This document shows positions 11,613 to 25,900 of a stretch of DNA of 64,000 nucleotides, piece by piece (the stretch's first letter is position 1; every line of letters starts with the position of its first letter). The position numbers were made by a program, and so were the translations under genes. A model generated the notes under the pieces. That model ran no database searches and was not told where the DNA came from. It worked only from the letters and a program-made list of their open reading frames with translations. Source of the stretch: Tachypleus tridentatus (taxonomy: Eukaryota > Arthropoda > Merostomata > Xiphosura > Limulidae); assembly GCF_004210375.1 (NCBI RefSeq), contig NC_134837.1, forward strand, positions 162,915,310 to 162,979,309, read 5' to 3'.

Positions 11613-11889
11613 AGTTTGTTTGTTTTTGAATTTCGCCCAAAGCTATACGAGGTCTATCTACGCTAGCCATACCTAATTTAGCAGTGTAAGACTAGAGGGA
11701 AGGCAGCTAATCATCACAACCCACCGCCAACTCTTAGACTACTCTTTTATCAACGAATAGTGGGATTGGTCGTCACATTATAACGCCCCCACGGCTGAAA
11801 GGACGAGCATGTTTAGTGCAACGAGGATTCGAACCCGCGATCCTCGGATTACGAATCGAACGCCTTAACCCACCTGGCCATGTCGGGCC
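11613..11889 (-). repeat. SINE-A copy, full length
   Basis: Complete from GTTTGTTTGTTT tail to the GGCCATGTCGGGCC head, with GATTCGAACCCGCGA as the inverse of the B box. Confidence 0.93.
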
Positions 11890-14800
11890 CCAAAATGGCT
11901 AAGAAAGCGACAATGGAGACATTCTGATCTTTTGACTGGTTTTTCACATATCATATGTTGAAGTAAATTAATATGAGGGACCGTTTCCGAAAATAGAAAG
12001 AGATGAGCGGGATTACTGTGTTTGGTTTAGTTACATCTCAACACATAGAAAAGGTATTAAGTTATTATTTTATATTGTAGCTTGTTAAAATCAGTAATTT
12101 GAGTTTATAAATTGTATGAAACTATAGACTCATTATTTTGGCATCACAAATGTCTAATTTGAACCAATGCTGGATTCAACTTACCATGTGACACACAAAA
12201 ATCGATATTCAGGTGTGTTCTTTTAATACATATTTTAAATCAAGAGATTAACTAATATATAATATTAAAATTTGAATTATAATTTATGAATTGATACCAA
12301 ACGTATTGAGGTAAATTTGTAAAATAGTAATTCAACAAAATTTTGAATGCTAGTCAACAAATGTGATGGCATGACCTTCGACCCATGACAAATCGTGATA
12401 GGTATGGGATTTACATAGTGTGCAATGGGAGAAATGCTTAATGTATGTGAATGGTTTGGTTCGTGTTAAACAGATATTTTGCATTTTAATCCTTCAGACT
12501 TACTGCTGAGCCACTAGGGAGTACGTGGATGGCATATTAGAGGTTAGCAGCGCATTTCAGACTATTGAAAAATCTAAGAAATATATATAGGTACACAAGA
12601 AAAAATATTCTAAGCTAATAGGTTTAATTTTTGAAAACTGTGCCTTCAATTAAGATATTTTTATTTTTAATTATTTTCCCTTTAGTATTTTGGTTGAAGC
12701 TACAATATAAGAAGATTCACAGATATTGAAAGAAAGAATCTGAATTTTCTTCACCTTAACTATGTGTAAAGCAAGGAAAAGACTGGACACAATCTCAGGC
12801 AAGATGAAACCATCTTTATAAAAGTACCAAACAAAACTCAAGGATGTTAAATGGCAAGTGTATCTTAGCATCTTTATTGTAGCGTGTATATGTGTGTATT
12901 CACAGAGTAATTGCAGCTAATATCAAGTTGTGGTGGAGTGAAATGTATCAGACCCACAGTCTGACAATGTTTGGCGTTACGTAGGTTATGTAATGCCACC
13001 TAAAACAGATAAGTTTGGAGAAGAATATACTGTAGTTGTCTCTGACACAAATTATTAAGAAACTCATTTGATATAGATGTTTTCTGAAAGAAAATTAAGA
13101 ATTTCTAAAATGGGCTTATGTCTTGTATTATGTGGCACTGAAAATCAAAGAAATGAATCAACTTGGGGCATCATGGTCGTCCAGAAAGAGACCCGCAACA
13201 AACTGTATCCAAACTGTGGTCAGCAAAATATGGCATTTTGTAGCGAGTAAGGATTCTCTTGCACAAAGATCAATGGTAAAAGCCCGATACAACATTATTC
13301 TTTATAACCAAAAATAACCAAAAAAGTGACACAAGATGCCATTCACGACATATCATTTCAACCATTGCATACATAAATCAGCTGGAGGATGAAATAGGTA
13401 TTCATGCTATTCTATAACATGCTGGTTTAGTCACCAAATGCATTGCCTAAAGATTTCTGTGTAATTAGACTGTTGAAATGGGTGATGGAAAGCTCTGTCG
13501 TTCTCGTATACTAAATTAAAATTTAGGGAAGAGGTCATGTGCTTTAGAAATGAGATATTTAAAACGGAGCTTTTTAGCATATTGCATATGGTTGTCGGAT
13601 AGGGCATGACCAAATTAATGGCGTGGGCTGTAATGACGTGATGTTGCTCTAAAATAATTTTAATACAGCCTATTCACCTTTGTATAAAACGAACGCTACT
13701 CTGTTCTATGACTTGGAAAGTTAAATGAAATGAAAAGTCACAATTAAACAACCATAGAGGGAAAAGAAGTAAGATGGCCACCTAAGCCTTGGATATGGTT
13801 TTCACCTGTTAAGATCAATTCCATGAAAAAACAAAAAGCTTTAAAAGAAACTTTTAATCTTTGTTTTACTAGAAATTACAAAGATCAGATGTATATTGGA
13901 TTGGGGGCCATTTTAAATATAAGGATGGATAAAACTAATAATTTTAAAAATAAAAGCAACTGATTCTCCGTTTAATTGAAATGAAAGGTGGAAAAGTGTG
14001 CGCTTATTCATACACTCGTGGATATATATATATATAATAATGAGAGATGGACTGATCACTGATCCTGCAAAATTAATTTAAGTGAACACAATGGAGTGCT
14101 ATTATTCATTACAGACAAATCTATTCTGTATTTCTGACAGATTAGACAAACTTCTCAAAGATGGCTATGTTTTTCACTAATTAAGCCTAATCCATATTGT
14201 AGATTAAGTTAAAACTGTGAACAAGCCTTTTAGTTACTAAAATGTGATCTGCTTAGTGCACCAATGTTGGCTTATTTCATACAAGACATCCCATTCGTCA
14301 TTCGGCGATAATGGAATGACAACAGTGTTATCTCAAGTGCACAAATGTGTAAGGTGACTAACTGTATATATGAACACACTGCTCCTCATGCTATTACTAA
14401 ATGGCAAACAAAATGGTCTGAAATCTTAGTATCCATCAGCTACTACCACCATAACATGAATGGAAAAGAATTCGTTACCAAATTGGATCATATTTTTATG
14501 AACTTCAGACACACGGAAGGAATCATTTCATAACGGATTATAGCATTGAAAGAATACGCTTTCGTTGTACATCTTCATTCAGAATAGTTATAAGACGATT
14601 CAGACAGATTTTTATACTAGTTGTTTATGAAAGTTCATGATCTGGTACACAATGCTGCAGTGATATCTCAACATACAAGCAGTGAGTATACATGTCACTA
14701 ACGAATTGAAACCACAAACGATAACACAGTAGCTTTAGGAAGAATAACTGAATGAGTAAAATCTGTTGTGGGCAATGTTTACTGTAGAGCAAGATAAAGA

Positions 14801-15291
14801 CAGCCCTTATTAGTGCAGCACAGCCACATTGAAATTTTTGCATTTGTGTGAGCAATTTGAAGTAGTGCCAAATGATGTCCAAGCACTAATCTCATCTTGT
14901 AATATCCATTCAATAATACATCTAGAGATCTTAAGCCCTTTGAGAAAAAATATCTTTCAAGTTTTGGATCACGCAAAGACTGAAGAACATCAGAGTATCA
15001 TGCACTACAGGGAACTAGCAGAAGTTTTGTCTTTTATTTACTATGTTTCTGGCAAGATGTAGAAAAGTGATGTAGACACTGTACTGTGTATACTAGCTAA
15101 AAGAAAAACTGGCCACACCAGGAAAACCTCAGCCAGAAAGTAAAATGCTGTACATGAAACTAATCATGATGATCATGTGTCATATGTGATGATGTTATAC
15201 AGGGAATAGAGCAGCATCTAATAACTTGATCTCTACATTACTATAGCTGAGATTAAGTGAAATCTATTTACAAATATAGTAGAGGAATTAT
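11890..15291. other. Unrecognised sequence
   Basis: 3.4 kb with scattered 60-85-codon frames on both strands (for example 14829-15062 plus). None carries a motif or splice pattern I can name. Confidence 0.6.
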
Positions 15292-15500
15292 GTTTGTTTG
15301 TTTTGAATTTCGCACAAAGCTACTCAAGGGCTATCTGTGCTAGCCGTCCCTAAGTTGGCAATGTAATACCAGAGGGAAGGCAGCTAGTCATCACCACCCA
15401 CCGCCAACTCTTGGGCTATTTTTTTACCAACTAATAGTGGGATTGACCGTCACATTATAACGCCCCCACGGCTGAGAGGGCGAGCATATTTGGCGGGACT
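15292..15500 (-). repeat. SINE-A copy, head truncated
   Basis: Well-preserved tail and central domain (CCAACTAATAGTGGGATTG); sequence leaves the consensus after CGAGCATATTTGGCGGGA, so the tRNA part is lost. Confidence 0.9.
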
Positions 15501-15849
15501 AGTAGGGGAATAGGACATCGGTACTTGGGATGACTATGATATCTAAGTCATCAAGTGCACTACTGGGTTATCATAATAACTAGAAAAATTCATATTAGCT
15601 GAAGCGCCTAGAACATTAAAACAGGTAATAGATCTTGAACTTTGGATGCAAGAAAGAGTTCGCAACACTTCTGTCAAAGCACTCATGATGAAACTCCATG
15701 ACAAACATATTCAGTTGTCTACCTGAAAATATTGTACCTACACATAAGAGAGTACATATATATATATAGGTGTGTATATTTGTGACATTACTCTCAGATA
15801 GCGTAAGAAATAATTCAGGTTGATAAAACTATATTATTAAAATCACACT

Positions 15850-15935
15850 TACAAGTGACTTACAAGCTAAAGTTAGGGGTTCGATTACCATCGGTGGACA
15901 TGGGAAATAGCCTGATGTGGCTTTGCTGTATAAAA
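15850..15935 (+). repeat. SINE-B copy, partial
   Basis: GGGGTTCGATTACCATCGG, then AATAGCCTGATGTGGCTTTG and a short A-rich tail. Confidence 0.8.
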
Positions 15936-16667
15936 AATACGTTCTCTTTCAATTGTTTTTCAAGTAGCTTTTATGCTCCCGACAAAATGTAGATACTCAT
16001 GTCCAAAGTTGCACTTTTAACTTTTAGCCACATAATCAGGTTATTGAGTTTCTGCGTACAGCTGTTAAGTTTTTAACTTAATTCTTTGAGCCGATTTGCA
16101 TAACGTGAAACACATTCCATGCTTGAACCGTCGGTAAGAACAGATAATACTTGGTTATTTTGTTCGAAATGAAATCTGTATTTACGTCCATTGTGTTCAC
16201 TCATATAAATGATTTTTGTTATGAACATTCTGTAAAAAACTTCAAACTGTTTATTGATCAATTACAGCACTTTGACCTTTGTTGACCTATTCATGTAACA
16301 AATGTGTACATGCTGCACTGAGAACTTTTCATTGTGAAAATGATTTGGAAAAACCTCAATATTAATCTATTCTTATTAGTTTAAGATGGCAGCGTTCAGA
16401 CACGTTATATGTTTTCTACCTTCTTTTATTAACATAGAAATTCGTAATTTTCTTCATTTGAGTGAGATTTTATGCAAGTTTTGATCAGCTTCTGATCAAA
16501 AAACCATTGAGGTGTTTTTGCTCTAGCTACCTTTGCTATTTTGTTATTCTCTTACAGATAGTGTCTATTTTGCCCATGGAAATACTGATGTAACTTGCTA
16601 TACTGAGTAGCACAGGTCAAGATAACAATGTGCTTCCAGAGGTAACAGTCTTTACTGTGCTGTATGC

Positions 16668-16821
16668 CCCCCGCTAGTACAGCGGTATGTCTCCGGGTTT
16701 ACAACGCTAAAATCAGGGGTTCCATTCCCCTCGGTGGGCTAAGCAGATAGCCGTTTGTGGCTTTGCTATAAGAAAAAACACACCCTCTAATCTTACACTG
16801 CTAAATTAGGAACGGCTTTTG
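16668..16821 (+). repeat. SINE-B copy joined to a SINE-A segment
   Basis: SINE-B runs from CCCCGCTAGTACAGCGGTAT through GGGTTCCATTCCCCTCGG to GCTTTGCTATAAG and an ACACAC tail at about 16787. It then passes without a gap into CTTACACTGCTAAATTAGG, the late part of SINE-A. Confidence 0.85.
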
Positions 16822-19800
16822 GTCAGCCTGGTTTGGAATATCTATAAAATAATATCACTTGAATGATATTATCTAGAACCTAGTATTCAGTTGTCAAACC
16901 TATAATCCAGTAAACATGATCATATCCTGTAAGTAACAGTAAGTACACATACTATTTAGTGTTGAAATAATACTATTCATAACGAATTACATTTTTTGTT
17001 CAGTATCGTAACTTCATTTTACATTGATCCAGTTAGTAATATCCTGCAATCAATATCTTGAGCAATGCTTCTGTTCTCTGGTAGATCTATACCTGGATAT
17101 ACACATGCGCTGTTGCACTTTTTAGCTTTAAATGTAAGTTTTCAAACACATATAAAGTCAACTTTGGACACTGCTATGCCCTTTGGATCAGCAGAAAGCA
17201 TAGTTTGATTCTTCTGAAGTCAATGACCCACTCCATGAACAGGTATAAAGGCATTTTGATAGGAGTTTTACTTACAGAACTGGGATACGGTTACAACACC
17301 AACCTGTGATGTATTGCCGATAAACACGTAATAGCTGAAATAGAATTACCTGTAGAAACCAGTGTCCTTAGTCATGGACTGAGACATACAAATCTTTACT
17401 CTTGGTTAGCTTAGCCTGTACAATTTGATTTGCAAAAGTGAATGGCAGTCTTTAATTAATAGCAGCAAATGCCAGTATTTTAAACCAAAATGAAACCTTT
17501 ATAAATTGTTAACTTTGATATGATATCCATATTAAAACTTTTCTAAGAAATGCTTGGTTACAATACATGTTGTTGCAACTTTGACCCTGTATTGGTGATC
17601 GGACAATGACTGCAGCAATAATATACACTCTTGACCTGATCAAAAAGAAAAGACACGGACTGTCATGAGAGCCAAACCTACAGAGCTGTCAGTGACAGCA
17701 CCAAAAAAAAAAAAAGTTCTGAATGATTTGAACATTACAGCAACGACGTACCATTTCTGTCCATGCTAGACCCTGACACAACAGAAGCCAGGGTCAAGAA
17801 CCGGGAGCTTCAACAGATCTAACAGAGTTAATTTGGGTGCAAAAGGGCCGTGTAAAACCCAAAGAAAACAGAAAACACGAAACATTATTTATCATGAAAA
17901 AAATCCCTACTTTCAAAAAATCGAAATTGTCAGAAATTTCAAATCAAAATTTATGTATATGGTACTTATCGTGCAAAGATGTAAGTTACAACTTTTGTAA
18001 CATATTAAGTCAGTTCTTGATATACCATATCCACTTTTAAGTTATTTCCCTTTCCTGTTTGCACTATTGAGACAATGAAAAGTAGCACAGTTTTGTAAAT
18101 CTCAGTACCAGTACAACTGTTATTATTCTTATTTAGATTTATTTTACTATAAGGCTTGGCTATTTAACTTGTTTCTCATATCACTTTTTTTTTCTTAACG
18201 TATATCTGTTTATTTAGTTTGTCTCAATTATGAACGTATGTGCATATTTTATTTAGCTTGTAAAGCAGTTTAATTTACGAATTTTGACTTGTTTTTCAAA
18301 GTATTCTGTGTAAGAACTGTTACGATTGTGATACAATTTTATTTCTATCGCACTACAGTTTTCAATCATCTGATGAGTTAGATTTTGACTATCTATCTCC
18401 AGCTCGTTTTTGTTTCAGTTTACCATCGGTTAATTAAAATACAAGATGATTTCCTGTAAATTTAACTGGTAAAGTATTTTTAGTTCCATCCATTTTTCTT
18501 GACCTTGTAATTTACTACAATACTAATCCTAATAATTAGTGTATATACATGATACACTACTTTGTCCAACCAACAATTACATTTCATATCACATTATTTT
18601 CATCCTTTGTTGTATTAATTGTGTTTATTTATTTTGTGTGTGTAAACGTTACATCCGTCTTCCTTCTTGGTCAAATTAAACTAGATAAAATTCTAGTTAA
18701 CATACTTCTGAAAATACAGTTCAGAGACAACTTAAACGGGTAATGAAAACAGCTTTATTACAAGTTTAATACAGTAATAACATACTTAAATAAGTAATAA
18801 AGTTTTCTTTGTCGTCTACTCAAGCCAGTTATAAATCTTATTAGTTTCAAAGTGGGTTCCTTATTATCAAATTATAACTCTGAAAATCTCCTGTTTATTG
18901 CGGTAATAATTTACTTGGCAGAAATTCTGTATAAAAATACCACAACTGCAGATGGCAGCACAACATCGAAAGGAGGCGATCCTATCAGATATCACAACAA
19001 ACTTCCAACTTTCCACCAGTTACAGTTTTCAAAAAACACAAGCGTCGACACTAAATGGATAATATCAATGGAAAATTGGCCAATAAAACATTTTCAAGCA
19101 ATGCCTAATGCGTAAAGTAGATTATAAAAGAAAATGTAAATGTCATATTATTTCTCATCTAAACTTACTTCCCAATCAAAGCAGCACGGTTACGAACATC
19201 ATGACAATCGATTTTTTTTTGTAGCGGAATCTATACGTTTTAATGAAAAATCAGTTGTATATTCATTAATGTCGGTGTACGTATAAATATTATACAGTGT
19301 AACCATCACCACAATATTTTACCGTATCATGAAGCTAAACTGGGAAATTTAATGCGAACTAAATCAACTCTAGAATATGAAAGCTTATATATTTTACGCT
19401 AAAGTATATCTGTTCCTAAACTTCAAAACTTATTTTTCATGAACTTCTTTATGCAATTTATTTATATATATAAATGTATGTGTCACTTACATATTGATTA
19501 AACAAATATAAATGACATAAACACGCCCACCCCATATGGCTCTTCTAGGTTTTTGATAGGAGTAATTTGGGAGTACAAACCAATTATATATACAGCTACA
19601 ATTTCAGAAGGCAGTGTCTAACATCATAGTTAAAATATTGGTTAATTTATAAAACAAAGCAGTGGCCTGTATAAAACATTGGAAAGAAGCAAGACAAAAT
19701 TTCACATAGAAAACAAATAATTGATTGGATATCAATACAGCATATTAAAGCTGCGATTGCCTCATTCAGTTAAAAAAAATCCACTCTTTTTGATGGTTAG

Positions 19801-20364
19801 AGATACTGTTATCCGTACAAAAATAAAGTCATGTTTCTAAACGTAGGTTTCTTAGAATTTATATGTTTAAACATTATGACAGAACATTTTGATTAGGTCG
19901 AAATCAAAGTTACGTATGATTTTCTAAGTTTTATAAATTAGAAGCGTATTTGTATTCAACTCCAATTGTACTTTCTAACTGCATGAGAGATATGGTAGCT
20001 TTGATAAGCCTGATGTTTTATATACTTAATGGTCGTTTCTAGTTATATCTGTTATTATGTAATAGACTTAAACTACTTAGATGTCAATCATCATTCTCAT
20101 AAAGACAAAAACACAAACATGTTTTGATAGATGAAAACCGTTTTTCTTGATAAAAATATTTTTATTCAGATTGTTGTTTATTTATCTACAGTAAAGACAT
20201 TCGGGTTTAGTGTTTTTATTTAGTCTAGAAAACTCTTTTTAACAGAGGAAATTAAAATTATTCCAAAGAAGTCTTCCTACCAAGAAATTGTCTAATGACG
20301 ATCTTCTTTAGGTATGATAAAATGTTTAGATATTTTTTGTCTGTAACGGTGCTTCTTGCGATTC
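16822..20364. other. No recognised content
   Basis: AT-rich with short frames at 18549 and 18852 that show no recognisable motif. A poly(A) run at about 17702 follows less AT-rich sequence but no family is evident. Confidence 0.65.
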
Positions 20365-20628
20365 GTTTTTGTTTTTTAATTTCGCGCAAAGTTACCCGAG
20401 AACTACCTGCGCTAGCCGTCTATAATTTAGTCATACAAGACCAGAGGAAAGGCACTTAGTCACCACTAACTCTTGCTCTACTCTTTTACCAACGAATAGT
20501 GGAATTGACCGTTACATTATTACGCCCCCACCGCTGAAAGGGCCAGTATGTTTAATGTGACAGAGATTCTAACCTACGGCTTTCAGATTACGAGTTGAGC
20601 GCCCTAGCCACCTGACCATGATGGGCCT
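20365..20628 (-). repeat. SINE-A copy, diverged
   Basis: AATTTCGCGCAAAGTTACCC tail block, central domain with a short deletion, and a head ending CCACCTGACCATGATGGGCC. Confidence 0.87.
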
Positions 20629-21065
20629 AATGGTGCTTTGTAAATGTAAATATCAACGACTGCTTCAAATACAACAAATTGTCAAATTTTAGTTACAGAA
20701 AAAACAAGCAAATTATATACTAATTTATCAGCAGAAAGAGAAACCTTACGAAAAGTACAAAAAGCTGACTTAATAAACAACGATACAATAATTATTTAAA
20801 ATGAAGTAACTTCAATAGAAATATAATGAGGCTCAATTCGGTTGTTTTTTTTTAAATTCAGCTGCTATTTATAGCATGGATCCTTAAGTTCTTGTAACAC
20901 ACGACAAGAAAGATTAATCCAAAAATATGTTCAACTTTACGGTTTTTAATCGTCCAATTAATGAAAGGATAAGTTCAGTTCTAGTTCTGCTTCCAATAAG
21001 GTGATTCTGCACTAACAGCTGCACACCCGACTTATTTATCAGAACGCTGAGTGGCTTCAAGGAAA

Positions 21066-21342
21066 GACCCGACATGGCCAGGTGGGTTAAGGCATTCGAA
21101 TCGTAATCTAAAGGTCATGGATTCGAATCCCTGTCCCACCAAATATGGTCGCCCTTTTTGCGTGGGGGCATTATAATGTTACGTTCAATCCCACTATTCG
21201 TTAGTAAAAGGGTAGCCCAAGAATTGGCGGTTGGTGGTGATGACTAGCTGCCTTCCCTCTAGCCTTACACTGCTAAATTAGGGACGGCTAGCGCAGATAG
21301 CCCTCGTGTAGCTTTGCACGAAATTCAAAAAACAACCAAATA
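21066..21342 (+). repeat. SINE-A copy, full length, plus strand
   Basis: The head reads CCCGACATGGCCAGGTGGG with a GGATTCGAATCCC B box, then the central domain and an AAATTCAAAAAACAA tail. It shows the tRNA-like 5' end best in sense orientation. Confidence 0.93.
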
Positions 21343-21640
21343 GCTTCAAGGAGAGTCGCATCTCCTACTTCACTCGAGCATTTTACTTTGAAAATCCATC
21401 GAACCTAAGACCTTCACGTGAAACTGTACAGGTAGCGTGACATTACTTTACAATAAACAACAGCAGTTTATCTAAACATGCTTTTGCCTCATACTCCTGC
21501 ATGATTAAACTTCCATGATGTTTCTAAGCCTTTAGAGAATATATGTAGTTTTCCAATCTTGCAAACAGTACACACACACACGGATTTGATGTTATCACTT
21601 ACTGTCAAGTTCCCTAAAGTTAAAAGAATTTGAGAAAATT

Positions 21641-21738
21641 GTCTGTGGACTAACACCACTAGAGACTGGGTTTCAATACCCGTGGTGGGCAGAGTACATG
21701 TATCCCATTGTGCTTAATTCTAAACAAACAATCAAGAC
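21641..21738 (+). repeat. SINE-C copy
   Basis: GTCTGTGGACTAACACC, GGGTTTCAATACCCGTGGTG, GGGCAGAGTACATGTATCCC and TAATTCTAAACAAACAA. Confidence 0.82.
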
Positions 21739-21965
21739 GTGCCCAGTCCTTCTTTCTAAGTACATGTAGTTTGTTAAAAAGTTCAGTGTTACATTTTGAG
21801 TGTTTTCCAGCCCGAAAAACACAGTTTAACTTAAAATTTCTCTAAAAGAACTTATGTTGTTACTGAGCCTGATGGTGGTTTTCTGTGCAAAATGCTCCAC
21901 ATAACCGATTCTGTTTCAAAAGATTAAAACTGAGAATATTCTGACAATTATTTTATGGTTTGTTT

Positions 21966-22080
21966 ATAATTAAGCACAAAGATACACAATGGGCAATCAG
22001 TGCTCTGCCCACTACGAGTATCAAAACCCGATTTTTATCGTTGTATGTCTGCAGACATGCTGCTGCGCCACAAAGGGGCA
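21966..22080 (-). repeat. SINE-C copy
   Basis: TAATTAAGCACAAAGATAC, CAGTGCTCTGCCCACTACGA, ATCAAAACCCG, and GCTGCTGCGCCACAAAGGGG. It faces the copy at 21641. Confidence 0.82.
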
Positions 22081-22830
22081 AAGATTATTTTACTACAAAG
22101 TAGATTTTGCATAGTTTCACACCACAACTTGCATATATGTTTTTCAGTACCTAGTATACAGTAATATTTAACCAGAAATTACTTTTGAGTATAAGACCAA
22201 GCATCTGCTCACTGAATTGAAAACTTTGAAGAACTGTCCAGTTCCATACCAATCTCATCAACTTGTTTTATCCCTGTTTAGCTCAGTGCCTATTATAATC
22301 AAAAAACAAAATGGATGTATTCAGAAGTTCAAAAACTGCTAAAATCATAACAAACTGTTTGTTTTTTTTCATTTACATGCGATAAATATTCCCAATCATA
22401 ATACTTACTTAGTAAAAATAAAACTTGACTTAATTTTAATGAAATCACAGAGTGACAGTGACAAATGTGAAGTACAAAAAAAGATATCAGTGATGCAGAA
22501 GAAAACAGCACATCATGTGACAGAATAAAAGCTATAGAAATTAAATTATTAATTGAGAAGATTAAATCATCCGCACCTCTTTCGGCATTGGTTCAAAAGT
22601 TCAAACCTAAATTTAAAATTTAAAAGAGCCAGCCAGATGTAAATATTAGGTAAACTTCCCACTACAAAGCAAAACAACTCTTAAGTTTTGGTAGTCATCA
22701 TATCTAAAACATTTAGAGTTGTACCCAAAGCAAGATTTTAGAGTATAAAGAAAAGAAGAAACCTTAGACAAACATGAAGATTTGGAAAACACTGTCCAGT
22801 TATCTAACTTGCATGTTTCTCATGAAATGG

Positions 22831-22854
22831 TGTGTGTGTGTGTGTGTGTGTGTG
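22831..22854. repeat. (TG)n microsatellite
   Basis: About twelve TG units directly abutting the tail of a minus-strand SINE-B copy, as if grown from the SINE tail. Confidence 0.9.
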
Positions 22855-22972
22855 TATATTTTTATATACCAAAGCCACATCAGGCTATCTGCTGAGTCCA
22901 TGGAGGGGAATCAAGCCCCTGATTTTAACATTATGAATCTGTAGACATACCACTGTACCAGCAGGGGACCCC
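22855..22972 (-). repeat. SINE-B copy
   Basis: CCAAAGCCACATCAGGCTAT, GGAGGGGAATCAAGCCCCTG and CCACTGTACCAGCAGGGG mark the complete short SINE in reverse, next to the TG run. Confidence 0.85.
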
Positions 22973-25900
22973 ATGAAATGGTGGATTCATTGGAATATGA
23001 TTTACTTACAGACAACATAAAATATTTTTATATAACAATTAGAATGAAGCAAAGCAAGTGTAAATCCCAAAAGGAAAATTTGCAATTAGAAATGGAATAC
23101 ATGAAAGTCATACACAGACAATTAGAAACATCATTTTGAAGTTATGGAATTATTAGATTAAGTATTGTTGAAGCATCACTTCTTGCTGATAACAGTCTTA
23201 GTATAAAGACTAGCTACACAGAATAGGTAGTAATTTAAGAATGTTGATAACACACACAGTTTTATCAGAGAAATATTTAAATAAACTAATGATAAAATGA
23301 AAAATCACTACAATGTTAATACTAATAAGACTGGATTCCACTGAGGTGATGTGGTTATGAATGTACAATCTTTGCTGCAAAAAACGATTAACTTCATAGT
23401 TAAGTAGATGTCAAGAAAGATGAGCAATCCAACCCAAGACTGATCCATCATAATTGTCTTTGGAACTGTATTGGTATGAGAATAACTGGGTGACTATAGA
23501 AAAGAAAACAAACCTGATGAGGAGCTCAGAGTTCCTGTTGAGACTACTTTCAGAGAATCATTGAAGTTGGTGCCATCAATGGATTCATCCAACCATATAT
23601 CCATGAAGGGAGAAGCTCTCCTAATGACAGGATGGCTGGCAACAAAAATTAACAAGATGCCATCCCATTAGTATACTATAGGCCTCAGAATAGAAAAATA
23701 CCAAGAAAACTTGATGAATGGATATTTAAGGGACTACACAGTCCAAGAAGAGTCAGTGTTACAAGCTATATTCTTAAGGTTGTAATTTCAATGCTAACTA
23801 GAGGGGTTGAAGATCATGTGAATCAGTCAGTATGTTATTTATCATGGTTACTTCATACAATTAAGGTGATTTGATTTTGCAATGATTCTGGTATTTTTAG
23901 AAGTTTAAACTTCATTTATAACATAAATCAACAACTTATAACAATGTACAAGTGTCCAAGCTTACAGAAATGTTAAAGGAGAAAATAAATTAATTTGTAG
24001 CAGTTCAAATTATTTTCATCTGATAATTCTAAATAACCCACCAATGGAAGACCTACATTACTACAATACATCTGTCAAAGAAATCAACAAGCATATTCAA
24101 GTAATGTTTGGAATATGATTCAAATAAGTTGTTCAGTAATAAATATTTTGTTTAGAAATGTTTTTTGCCTAAGGATGCTAGCTCTAACTCTTTTTTTAGA
24201 TGTAAAGAATATTTCTTTCAAAACAAAAATCTCTATCACTAGCTCACTAGCTAGGGTTAAATCTAGATCTGAAATTTTTCCAATTTCTGAAAGGATTCTC
24301 AAATTGCCTCCAAGAAGGAAAAAAAAAAAAAGAGTCAAGTTACACATTCTTATTTGTTATTTAAGCTCCATAATTAAGGTTTGAAGTTAGAAATAACAGC
24401 CTGGTTGATGATTATCCATCATTTACCAGTAAAACCAGTCAAGGATGTATAAATTATTATCAATGTTTATATTTCAAATGAAACATTTCATTTTCATCCA
24501 ATATTTTTGTTCTACTCTGACACCTCACCACCACCATAATTCACTGAACCTTTTAAACATCAGTCTTTTGAGAATTTGAGCTGAAAATGTTATGGAATAT
24601 ACAGTGAAAACAATAAATATCACAATACAAACATAACTCAAATGCAAAAATTTCCTCATTCACCTTTGTTAACAGCAGGAATTATGCAGTAATATGTTCT
24701 CATTGTTAACTGGATGATGCTATACACGTTGCCATTTTTCACTTCCCAAATTAAGTAGATTAGCAAAACAAAGTTTAAACTCGAAAACCATATTTTGACC
24801 TAGAAGGTTTTGTTTCTTGGTAAGCAGAAAGCTACACAATATGCTTTCTGTGCTGTGCCAGTGTGGGTATTAAAACCTGGTTTTAAGCATTAGAAACCCT
24901 TAGACTTATAATGGAGGAAGTGTGGTTGGTAGGAAATATATAAAATGGCCAAAACAAAATAATGAAAAATTGCTTTACAAACTAAAAAACTTCAACATTT
25001 TAATGAAGTTTTCTTTGCCTTCCATCTCTTTAAAGTTTAATTGGTATTGTTTACCCCGATATAAAACACACAAAAGTGATGTTATGATTTTCATGCTATA
25101 AATAAATACTAACAAGAGATTGCCTTCAAGTTCATTCAAATCCAACATAAGCAATATTAAAAAAAACAAAAAACACTACCACATAAAGATAGAAAATATA
25201 AGTTTGATAATGAAACCAATGTTATATGCTACACATTTCTAGTACATTCTTATTTCACATGTATAACTTGCTACTCAGTGATCTTCTTTAAAATGTATTT
25301 TTATTATGAGACAACTATTCATCATTTTGAAAACAAATGTAAGTTAGTTTATCAGTTTTTCATTATTGTTTGTTTTAATACATCCAACAGATAATTCAGA
25401 ACTGAACAAAATCAGGTAAAAATGCATTCAGCATCTACCATGCATTTCATTTACTCTCATATTTTTATTTTCAGAACATGCACCCATGAGAGTAAAATTG
25501 GTCACCAAACAGTGAATGAAATTGATATCAAACGCAAGTATAATGTGATTGCTCTTCCTCATAATGTCTAAAAATGAACTGCACCAAAGTGTAGTAATGT
25601 GTTCACAGTTCACACTGTGAATGACTCTCATCCAACCAGTTAAACACTTCTGCACCATCATAATGTCAATAAAACGGTGATGGGTAGTGTGGAGAATGCA
25701 TTCATGGCCTTCAGAATAGAAATACAACTTAACAAACATGTAGAAATCAAGGGTTTGGTAGATGTTGATGTGACATACCAAAACAAAATTTAACATTTCA
25801 ATAAAAGTTGCACAGACTCTTAAGAGGGTATAACAAATTGTACTGTTGATAATGGAAGTAGTCAAGGTAAAAAAAAACAACAACCAAATACTTCAAAAAT

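Noticed and set aside
18852-19115. 87-codon frame starting MGSLLSNYNSENLL
   Set aside because: Short, unsupported by splice context or family features; likely chance.
21066-21140. tRNA gene
   Set aside because: The tRNA-like fold and B box belong to the SINE-A head; the cloverleaf is imperfect and is followed by the SINE body.
23340-23830. Possible host exons
   Set aside because: Less AT-rich, but frames are short, stops frequent, and no splice-bounded open segment was found.
25428-25883. 151-codon open frame on the minus strand, the longest unexplained one
   Set aside because: Composition is what random AT-rich sequence gives, there is no motif, and no splice or promoter context supports it. 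Kept only as a note.
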